A DNA stretch of 64,000 nucleotides. It comes from an uncultured Victivallis sp. (GTDB taxonomy: Bacteria > Verrucomicrobiota > Lentisphaeria > Victivallales > Victivallaceae). Made by a program: the position numbers and the translations under genes. The notes below the pieces were generated by a model, which worked only from the letters and a program-made list of their open reading frames with translations, did no database searches and was not told the DNA's origin. The stretch covers positions 50,213-114,212 of the forward strand of contig NZ_CALXSK010000004.1 of NCBI RefSeq assembly GCF_944391105.1, in the 5' to 3' direction. Positions 27,792 to 34,851 of the stretch are shown piece by piece (the stretch's first letter is position 1; each line of letters begins with the position of its first letter).

Positions 27792-29063
27792 ATGCACCTG
27801 ACCCGCGCACAGCTCAGCTGGATCTGCTACGACATGGCCAACGCGGCCTTCGCGCTGATTGTGCGCACGGTTTACGCTCCGCTGTTCTTCAAAGGCTTCT
27901 CGGCCGAGGGGATGAACGAGACGCTCGCAACGAGCATCTGGGGATATGTCAGCGCCGGTGCCGGGCTCGCCGCAGGGGTGATCGCCCCGTGGCTCGGGAG
28001 TGTCGCGGATGCGAATTCCGGTCGGAAGCGCTATCTCTTTTTCTTTCTCTTTCTCGGCATTGTCGCGACGCTCGCACTCTGCCTGACCGGGCGCGGCGAC
28101 GCAACGCCGATGTTGATCTTCTACTTCACGGCGCTTGTCGCATACATGGCGAGCAACTCCTTCTACGATGCGCTTCTGCCGGACATTGCGCCGCGCGGCG
28201 CGAGTGACAAGCTCTCGTCGCTCGCGTACGCGTGGGGATACATCGGCGGAGTGATTCCGTTCCTCGTCTGCCTCGGGGTCTCGCTGCTGCTGAAGGATTC
28301 GCCCGGCATCGCGTTCCGGTTCGCATTCATCATGGCCGCCGTCTGGTGGATTGCTCTCGCCGTTCCGATGTTCCGTCTCGTGCACGAACGGCGACGGCCC
28401 GGCTCCCGGAAGATCGGCGCGCTCGACGGCTTGCGCAAACTCTGGCGAACCGGGCGCGAAATCGGGAAACACCGCGACGCGGCGCTCTTTCTTGTGGCCT
28501 ATTTCCTCTACATCGACGGGGTCGGGACGATTCTTTTGATGGCGACGCCGATCAGCGTGGACATCGGGATTCCGGCGAACTGGCTGCTGCTGACGATTCT
28601 GGCACTGCAGTTTCTCGCATTCCCGTTCACGATTCTCTACGGGGTGCTCGCGCGGAAATTCGGCGCGCGGCGGATGCTCTACACGGCGATCGGGGTTTAC
28701 GTTGCGATCGCGCTGCTGGTCGGGCTGATTCCGCTGTGTGATTCTCCCGGGGTGAAGCGCGGAATCTTCCTCGTCGCGGCGTTTCTGATCGGAACGTCAC
28801 AGGGGGGAATCCAGTCTCTGAGCCGTTCGTTCTTCACTCGACTGATTCCGAACGGGCAGTCGGCGGAATTTTTCGGATTCTACAACATCTTCGGCAAGTT
28901 TACGACGATTCTCGGGCCGCTGCTGGTCGGGCTTGCCGGTTGGCTTTTCTCCTCGAGCGAGGTCGGCATCGCGCTGCTGGCAATTCCGTTCCTGCTCGGG
29001 GCGTGTCTGCTTTCGAAGGTGAAGCTGCCTTCCGAGCGGCGAAAGGGGGTGTGCTGTGGTTGA
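27792..29063 (+). CDS. UMF1/Atg22-family MFS transporter
   Basis: Major facilitator protein of the UMF1 (Atg22-like) family, 423 residues and about twelve membrane helices. The N-terminus LSWICYDMANAAFALIVRTVYAPLFF is the family hallmark (YDxANxAF), followed by APWLGSVADANSGRKRYL as the loop 2-3 motif and GGIQSLSRSFFTRLIPNGQSAEFFGFYNIFGK in the C-half. Yeast Atg22 exports amino acids from the vacuole; bacterial members have no assigned substrate. It follows lolD after 10 bases and overlaps the next permease by 8 bases, so it lies within one transcript. Confidence 0.9.
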   Translation: MHLTRAQLSWICYDMANAAFALIVRTVYAPLFFKGFSAEGMNETLATSIWGYVSAGAGLAAGVIAPWLGSVADANSGRKRYLFFFLFLGIVATLALCLTGRGDATPMLIFYFTALVAYMASNSFYDALLPDIAPRGASDKLSSLAYAWGYIGGVIPFLVCLGVSLLLKDSPGIAFRFAFIMAAVWWIALAVPMFRLVHERRRPGSRKIGALDGLRKLWRTGREIGKHRDAALFLVAYFLYIDGVGTILLMATPISVDIGIPANWLLLTILALQFLAFPFTILYGVLARKFGARRMLYTAIGVYVAIALLVGLIPLCDSPGVKRGIFLVAAFLIGTSQGGIQSLSRSFFTRLIPNGQSAEFFGFYNIFGKFTTILGPLLVGLAGWLFSSSEVGIALLAIPFLLGACLLSKVKLPSERRKGVCCG

Positions 29064-30075
29064 GTACATCATCAAGCGGCTGATTCTGGGCTGCTTCACG
29101 CTGCTGGCGATTCTGCTGGTGAGCTACGTTCTGTTGCGGCTCGCGCCCGGAGACCCGACCCGCAGCAGCATGTTCGGCAGCGACTCTTCCGCCGGAACGC
29201 TCGACGCTTCGAAGGGGGCGCTTCAGCAAAACACCGCGCTGCGCGAAAAACTCAACCTCGACAAACCGATTCTCGTCGGTTTCGGGCTCTGGCTCCGGGA
29301 GGTGGTTCTGCACGGGGATTTCGGAACTTCCGCCTCGGTCGACCCCGGGAAACCCGTGACGGAGATGATTCTCGAACGGCTGCCCGTGACGCTGTCGCTG
29401 AATTTCTGGGCGATCGTCATTACCTATTTGTGCGCGATACCGCTCGGGGTCTATGCTGCGGTGCGGGCGGGGGGATGGTTCGACCGCGGGTCGGCGTTCG
29501 GGCTTTTCCTTCTCTACTCTCTGCCGGTGATGTGGGTCGCGCTGCTGCTTCAGACGACGTTGTGCGAAGGAGGGCGCTGGCCGATTTTCCCGCTCAAAGG
29601 CCTGACGCCTGCCAACGAGGATTCGCTTTCCACCTGGGCTTTGCAGTGGGAGATTCTGCGCCATTACATGCTGCCGGTGCTCTGCCTGACCTACGGGAAC
29701 TTCGCGGGACTCTCGCGCTACGCACGCAACGGCATGCTTGAAGTGATCCATTCGGACTACATCCGCACGGCCCGCGCCAAAGGGGTCTCCGAGACGGCGG
29801 TGATCTGGCGTCATGCGTTCCGGAACGGCCTCATTACGCTCATCACGCTGTTCGGGGGACTGCTGCCGTCGCTCGTGGCGGGCAGTCTGCTGGTGGAATA
29901 CATCTTCAACATTCCGGGAATGGGTACGCTCTCGCTGCTGGCACTTTCCAGCCGGGACTATCCGCTTCAGATGGCGCTTTTCGCATTCACGGGGATGTTG
30001 ACGCTCGGGGGAATTTTCATTTCCGACATGCTCTATCTGGCTGCTGACCCGAGAATCAAGCTGCACACCAAATAG
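29056..30075 (+). CDS. Oligopeptide/dipeptide-type ABC transporter permease (OppB/DppB family), lone subunit
   Basis: Binding-protein-dependent permease, 339 residues. N-terminal MVEYIIKRLILGCF (GTG start), then RLAPGDPT, and the EAA loop YIRTARAKGVSETAVIWRHAFRNGLITLIT followed by LVEYIFNIPGMGTLSL are diagnostic of OppB/DppB proteins. Six membrane segments are expected. It is odd that no OppC, ATPase or binding-protein gene accompanies it; the flanking genes are an MFS transporter (8-base overlap) and an unknown secreted protein. The remaining subunits may lie elsewhere, or it may pair with the secreted protein. Confidence 0.9.
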   Translation: MVEYIIKRLILGCFTLLAILLVSYVLLRLAPGDPTRSSMFGSDSSAGTLDASKGALQQNTALREKLNLDKPILVGFGLWLREVVLHGDFGTSASVDPGKPVTEMILERLPVTLSLNFWAIVITYLCAIPLGVYAAVRAGGWFDRGSAFGLFLLYSLPVMWVALLLQTTLCEGGRWPIFPLKGLTPANEDSLSTWALQWEILRHYMLPVLCLTYGNFAGLSRYARNGMLEVIHSDYIRTARAKGVSETAVIWRHAFRNGLITLITLFGGLLPSLVAGSLLVEYIFNIPGMGTLSLLALSSRDYPLQMALFAFTGMLTLGGIFISDMLYLAADPRIKLHTK

Positions 30076-30086
30076 GAGAATTCACA

Positions 30087-31052
30087 ATGATGCGCAGGCT
30101 GTTGTTCTCTCTTGTTCCGGCTTTTGCCGCAGCTCTGCCGCTCTTTGCGGAGGAGCTGCACGTATCGGCGCTCACGCCGGCTCCGGGGGATGCCGCCGCG
30201 TTCCGGAAGCTCGTTTCGAGTCCCGCCGTCGGCACTCCGGCCGCGGAGCTCGAGCGGCTGAAAGGGGCGCTTCTCCAGGCGAAAACGCCGGCGACTGAGC
30301 CGATTTCACTGCTGACCGATTCCCTCACGGGAAAACGGGTCGAATCTGAACAGGCCGGGACCCTCAATACGCTTGCATTTGCCGATTCCGTCACACGGCA
30401 ACTGCAGATTCTCGTTTGGAATGCCGGTTCCGAACGCAGTTTTGCAGAGCTGAACATTCCAGACGCCGGCCGTTTCTTCGATTCGGAGCGGGTCGATATG
30501 CGGCAGAAACGGCTCCTGACGGACGAATCATCGCGTGTCGTGATCGACCGCGGCAATTATGCGGTTTCCGATTCGGGGTTGAGTTTCGGCGTGCCGCTGC
30601 CGCCGGGAGCTGCCGCGCTGATCGAACTTGCTCCGCCCGGAAAACTTTCCGACGCAGAAGCCGAATCCACGCCCACGCCCCGGACACCTGCCCGATCGGG
30701 GTTGGCTCCGGGTATCTTGTCGTTACGGACGGGAGATGGGCAGCGTCCCGAAGGAGTGATCATCGTGACGGCCGATCACCCGCTTCCGATGCGTTATCTC
30801 CCTCGTCGACCGGGAACCGGGAAGTTGCAGATCCGCTTCGACGCACGCTCCCGCACTGAAGGTGAACTTGAGCTGACGGTCAACTTCATGCAGCGTCAGA
30901 AATTTCTCTCCGTCCGGAAACTGAAAGCCGCGCCTGGTGCGGAGTGGCAGACATTTTCCGAAACCTACCCGATTCCGGCGGGCACCACCCACGTGAACTG
31001 CACGATGAAGGGCGGTCCCGCCGAGGTCACGGGAATCGGGATGGTCAATTGA
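30087..31052 (+). CDS. Secreted protein of unknown function
   Basis: 321 residues, not recognised. A signal peptide (MMRRLLFSLVPAFAAALPLFA) precedes a low-complexity region with a Pro/Thr stretch near residues 190-205. The last 110 residues are beta-rich with a jelly-roll-like pattern (GKLQIRFDARSRTEGELELTV, then EWQTFSETYPIPAGTTHVNC), reminiscent of carbohydrate-binding modules such as CBM4/9, but this is a weak resemblance. AGGAG lies 8 bases before the ATG, 11 bases after the OppB-type permease. Its last 8 bases overlap the end of the convergent epimerase gene. Confidence 0.7.
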   Translation: MMRRLLFSLVPAFAAALPLFAEELHVSALTPAPGDAAAFRKLVSSPAVGTPAAELERLKGALLQAKTPATEPISLLTDSLTGKRVESEQAGTLNTLAFADSVTRQLQILVWNAGSERSFAELNIPDAGRFFDSERVDMRQKRLLTDESSRVVIDRGNYAVSDSGLSFGVPLPPGAAALIELAPPGKLSDAEAESTPTPRTPARSGLAPGILSLRTGDGQRPEGVIIVTADHPLPMRYLPRRPGTGKLQIRFDARSRTEGELELTVNFMQRQKFLSVRKLKAAPGAEWQTFSETYPIPAGTTHVNCTMKGGPAEVTGIGMVN

Positions 31053-32226
31053 TCCCGGCGATTTCCCGCATCAGGGTCGAGGACTTCATGAGGCAGCGCG
31101 GCAGATGGAAGAAGGTTTTCCATTTGCCGCCCTTGAGCATGTTGTTCGGTTCTCCGCGCCGGTCGAGGTAGGCGAACCACTCGCCGTATTCCGGATCGGG
31201 GAAATGGCTCCACGCCCACTGGTCGATCGTCTTGAAATGTTCGAGGAAACGTTCTTCCCCGCTGAGCTTGTAGGCGAAAAGCGCCGCGATGATCGCCTCA
31301 TTGTGCGGCCACCAGAGCTTCATGTCGTGCTGAAGCTCCAGGTGCGGTTTCCCGAGCGCATCCATGAAGTAGAAGATGCCGCCGTAGACCGGATCGGTTC
31401 CGAAGTGGAACAGCTCATCGACGTAATCGCACGCCTGACGGATCAGCTCCTTGTCGTTGATTCGCTCGGCATACTGGAGCACGAACCACATCGATTCGAG
31501 TCCGTGACCCGGATTCACAAACCGCCCCTCGCAGCTTTCGAGGTCGAACGTTCCGTCCGGATTCACGTTCTCGAAGAGCACTTTGAGTTCGGGATTGTGG
31601 AAGAGTTTCATCACCGTACGCACAGCGCGATCGGTCTCCCCGTCGAATTCATCGCTGCCGAGACACTCCTTCATCACGCAGCCGAGATTTGCGAGGATCA
31701 TGTACGAACCGAGGCTCAGCCGTTTCGGCGTCCCCTCAAGCAGCTTGTTCCACCGTCCCTTCGGATTGTCGAGCCGCCGGATGTAGCTCCGCATCGCCGA
31801 CCGCGCCTCGGCACGGTAGCGCTCCTCCCCCGTCGCGGCAAAGAGCGCCGCCGCTCCCATCGCCGCGAAGCAGTCCGAAAAGATGCTGTACTGCGCCATC
31901 GACGGCACCCCCTGCCGGTTCAACGCGAAGTAGTAGCTCCCGTCTTCCGTGCGTCCATGTTTGTAGAGGAAGTCGAAGCCGTCGCGCGCGATCTTCAGAT
32001 ACTCCTCGTTGCCGGCTCCGAACCGGCTGCGGTAGAGCTCCGCAAACATGTAGACGATCCGCCACTGCATCCACATGTATTTCGTCGTATCGTAGACAGA
32101 GCCGTCCCTGTCCAGCATCGTGAAGTAACCGCCGAACTGCTCGTCCACACAGTTCTTCTGCCAGAATGGAATCACATCTTGCGTCAATTCGTTCTCGTAC
32201 CGGTCGATTGTCGCCTTCCAGTCCAT
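31045..32226 (-). CDS. AGE-family sugar epimerase/isomerase
   Basis: Member of the N-acyl-D-glucosamine 2-epimerase superfamily, an (alpha/alpha)6 barrel, 393 residues, cytoplasmic. The start at 32226 (MDWKATIDRYENEL) has a purine-rich AGGAAAGGG upstream. Recognisable segments are FGGYFTMLDRDGSVYDTTKYMWMQWRIVYMFAELY, NPGHGLESMWF (catalytic-histidine region), KLWWPHNEAI (second active-site histidine region) and HFPDPEYGEWFAYLDRRGEP. The superfamily includes GlcNAc 2-epimerase, cellobiose 2-epimerase and mannose isomerase; the substrate cannot be read from the sequence. Confidence 0.88.
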   Translation of the reverse strand: MDWKATIDRYENELTQDVIPFWQKNCVDEQFGGYFTMLDRDGSVYDTTKYMWMQWRIVYMFAELYRSRFGAGNEEYLKIARDGFDFLYKHGRTEDGSYYFALNRQGVPSMAQYSIFSDCFAAMGAAALFAATGEERYRAEARSAMRSYIRRLDNPKGRWNKLLEGTPKRLSLGSYMILANLGCVMKECLGSDEFDGETDRAVRTVMKLFHNPELKVLFENVNPDGTFDLESCEGRFVNPGHGLESMWFVLQYAERINDKELIRQACDYVDELFHFGTDPVYGGIFYFMDALGKPHLELQHDMKLWWPHNEAIIAALFAYKLSGEERFLEHFKTIDQWAWSHFPDPEYGEWFAYLDRRGEPNNMLKGGKWKTFFHLPRCLMKSSTLMREIAGIN

Positions 32227-32316
32227 CTTCTTCCCTTTCCTCACTTGTGAATTATGATGGTTAAATCATTTTAGTTATTTGAAAAAAAACGCAACAGTTT
32301 TGAAGCCTGATGAAAT

Positions 32317-33234
32317 TCAGTTCCAGTTTTTGAGTCGGGAGCTGCCGGAGATGCGGATCCCGGAAGTGTCGATTTCTCCCCGGTACTTGAGGGACGAGCC
32401 TCCGGAGAGGTCGCCTTCGAGCTTGTCGGTCACTTCGAGTTTGAGCTTGGAGGCGCCTGAGACGGCGATTTCGGCATTTTTGACCTGAACGGCTTCTCCT
32501 TTGGAGCCGCCGGAGAGGCGCGCCGCAAGAGAACCGATGGTGCCGCGCAACTTGGCGTTGCTCCGGTCGGAGACCTCCATCTCGGCGGAATCGAACTCTC
32601 CGCCGCACTCTGCGCGGCTGTCGCCGGTCAGTTTCACGACCAGTTCCCGAAATTTTGCGCCGGGCATCTCGAATTTCCCGCCGTCGGTGATTTTGCAGAC
32701 GAATTTCTCCCCTTCGGCCGCGTCGATCCAGGAGCGGCTTTTGCCGATCGACTTGAACTGCGCAGGCATGCCGGTGGTGGAGATTTCGATCGTCATGGCT
32801 TCGACGGGAGTTTTTTTGCCGGTGTAGCGGATCAGCATGCCGTTGCGGGGTTTTTCAACCTTCACAAAGCGCGCGAACTCCGGAGCGATGGCGATGCGAC
32901 AGCTGTTTTCTGCGGCGCGGCACTGCAGATGCAGCTGCCACGCCCCGGCGATCGAAAGATGCTCCAGCTTCGAGAAGGGGTATTCCTGGATTGCGGGATC
33001 GGCGGCGATCTCTTCGTCAACTTCTTCGGCCAAGGTTTCGAAATCTTCTTCCCCGGGAGTTTCCTCCGTCGCCGGCGTTTCATCCTTTTTATCCGGAGCC
33101 GGGGTATGCGGGTGGAGCGTTGCGACCGGTTCGGCCGTTTCGCCGCCTTTGCGGAAGAGCAACACCAGAATCACAATCAGTACCGCGACACCGAACAGAA
33201 ACAGCGAGTGGGTGATGAAGCCGGTAAAAAACAT
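32317..33234 (-). CDS. Membrane-anchored GIN-domain (DUF2807-like) protein
   Basis: 305 residues. The start at 33234 (MFFTGFITHSLF) has AGGAGG 7 bases upstream. One N-terminal membrane helix (about 5-28) is followed by an acidic Pro/Glu-rich linker (about 30-75), then a DUF2807 head of the putative auto-transporter adhesin (GIN) type. Short repeating beta-helical strands are rich in Gly-Ser: LVVKLTGDSRAECGG, MEVSDRSNAKLRG, ARLSGGSKGE, IAVSGASKLKLEV, GDLSGGSSLKYRG, IRISGSSRLKNW. Function of these domains is unknown; the topology puts the head outside the cytoplasm. Confidence 0.75.
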   Translation of the reverse strand: MFFTGFITHSLFLFGVAVLIVILVLLFRKGGETAEPVATLHPHTPAPDKKDETPATEETPGEEDFETLAEEVDEEIAADPAIQEYPFSKLEHLSIAGAWQLHLQCRAAENSCRIAIAPEFARFVKVEKPRNGMLIRYTGKKTPVEAMTIEISTTGMPAQFKSIGKSRSWIDAAEGEKFVCKITDGGKFEMPGAKFRELVVKLTGDSRAECGGEFDSAEMEVSDRSNAKLRGTIGSLAARLSGGSKGEAVQVKNAEIAVSGASKLKLEVTDKLEGDLSGGSSLKYRGEIDTSGIRISGSSRLKNWN

Positions 33235-33340
33235 GACGAAACCTCCTCTGTAATCCGTTGTGCTGAACGGCAGACACTGTATAATATAGCCCGCGATTTT
33301 CAATTTCCCAATGATTGCGGGGAAAAAGAGAGATTTTTCC

Positions 33341-34471
33341 TCATTTTTCCGCAAGCAGTTTCAACAGTTCGCTTTCCGCTTCCGGTGTGACGGGGCGGGA
33401 TTTTGCACCGGCCGGAACAGTTTCCGGCTCTTCGCCGGTCGCAGCGAGCAGCCGGAAGTGAGCCAGACGCCATTGCAGCACCGCTTCGATGAGGGCGGAT
33501 CGGGATTCCACGCTGCTGTCCGCCCGGAGACGCGCCGCCTCACAGGCGTTCCACGCTTTCCGGAGCTGATTGTAACAGAGTTCGACTTCGCACACGATTC
33601 CGGCGGCGGAACCGAGCGCGGCCAGGTCCCGGAGATCCCGGTTCGGAGAAGCGAGCTGAAGCGCGGCCAGCTTGCGCGGAAGCCGGTAGAGCGCCTCCGC
33701 CAGCATCGGCACAGCGGCGGGATCGTCCCCGTAAAGGCGCCGGACTTGCGCGGGAAACTCCGCCGGAATCGCCAGGGGGGCGCTTTCGCTGCGTGTCATG
33801 ACCGCTTTGCGCTGCAATTCCACGAGCGGCGTATCGAGTTTCCGCGGCATCGGCAGGGTGGAGCGGTCGAATGAGAGCAGCATTTCGTTGTCGAATCCGG
33901 TTGCAATCCGGAGTTCCAGCAGCAGTTCCGCCTCCTGCTGGCGCAGTTCCGGAGTGCCGACTCCTCCGGAAAGATCGATCTTTTCCCGAACCGCGGCGAG
34001 TCTGGCCCAATTCCCCGCTCCTGAACACTGCAGCAACTGACGGATCCGCGGTCGTCGCTCGTCGGAGAGTTCCGAACCGGGCGGCGCAGACAGAACATGA
34101 TTGTACGCGATCGCTCCGTCGAGCAGGTCGAGGGCATTCTCCGGGGAAGGCGGCGTGGAGGAGCGGTATTCCGCCTGGATCCCGGGCAGCCGCAGCAGCA
34201 TGGTATTGTGCACATGTTCCGCTGCGATCCGACGCAGGGAGTCGACCGTTTCGAGTTCGAGCAGCTCCGTGAGCGACACTTCGAGCGCATCGCGAAGGCC
34301 GAAACCGGAATGCTCTTCCGCTTCGGAACTCCCCTTATCACTCACTCCCGTGACGGCTTCTTCGACGGACGGCTGAATGGATTTTGCGCGGACAAAACCG
34401 GAACAGCCGGTTGTCCCCAGCAGGCAGACAACCCCAAGTGCGGCAACCCCTGTTCTGAAAACGGAATTCAT
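33341..34471 (-). CDS. Lipoprotein with TolC-like helical segments
   Basis: 376 residues, with a lipoprotein signal (LLGTTGCS, Cys23). The rest is almost all helix. GFGLRDALEVSLTELLELE near residue 55 and SRSALIEAVLQWRLAHFRLLAATGE near residue 350 resemble the start and end of outer-membrane factor (TolC) repeats, but the protein is shorter than the usual 420-480 residues and no beta-barrel strands stand out. It overlaps the small lipoprotein upstream by 4 bases and so belongs to a coupled lipoprotein operon headed by the MlaA fusion. The TolC link is a tentative reading. Confidence 0.55.
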   Translation of the reverse strand: MNSVFRTGVAALGVVCLLGTTGCSGFVRAKSIQPSVEEAVTGVSDKGSSEAEEHSGFGLRDALEVSLTELLELETVDSLRRIAAEHVHNTMLLRLPGIQAEYRSSTPPSPENALDLLDGAIAYNHVLSAPPGSELSDERRPRIRQLLQCSGAGNWARLAAVREKIDLSGGVGTPELRQQEAELLLELRIATGFDNEMLLSFDRSTLPMPRKLDTPLVELQRKAVMTRSESAPLAIPAEFPAQVRRLYGDDPAAVPMLAEALYRLPRKLAALQLASPNRDLRDLAALGSAAGIVCEVELCYNQLRKAWNACEAARLRADSSVESRSALIEAVLQWRLAHFRLLAATGEEPETVPAGAKSRPVTPEAESELLKLLAEK

Positions 34472-34851
34472 GGAGTCGGTGCTGTGAATTTCAGGATTTC
34501 CGGCTGCCGTTTCTCCGTCGAGACGGAGACGGAAACGGTCGGACTCATGAATTCTCCCTCAAAAAAGACCGTGATGATCTTTTCCGGCGCCTGCCAGCTC
34601 ACTTCCGCGGTTCCTGAGCGGTCGTCCGTGTAGGTGATTTCGAGTTTGGGTTCGGTTTGCTGGACGAGCCGGATCTCCTCCTTCGAAACCATTTTTCCCG
34701 GTTTGACGAGCATCGCGCGGGCGGCTGTGACCAGATGCGCCTCCTCCTCCTGCGTGAGTGCCTCGTAAGTCACGTCGTTCACGGTGATGGTCGGCGCGCA
34801 GCCGCAGATGAGAAGCAGCAGAGCCGCTGTGAGGGAAATGCGATTCTTCAT
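34468..34851 (-). CDS. Small lipoprotein of unknown function
   Basis: 127 residues with a lipoprotein signal peptide (LLLLICGCAP, Cys18). The mature part has a helical segment (TQEEEAHLVTAARAMLV) followed by beta-rich sequence ending in a Thr/Pro tail. No family is recognised. The start overlaps the stop of the MlaA-hydrolase gene by 4 bases and the stop overlaps the start of the TolC-like lipoprotein by 4 bases, so the three are translationally coupled and probably act together in the outer membrane. Confidence 0.75.
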   Translation of the reverse strand: MKNRISLTAALLLLICGCAPTITVNDVTYEALTQEEEAHLVTAARAMLVKPGKMVSKEEIRLVQQTEPKLEITYTDDRSGTAEVSWQAPEKIITVFFEGEFMSPTVSVSVSTEKRQPEILKFTAPTP

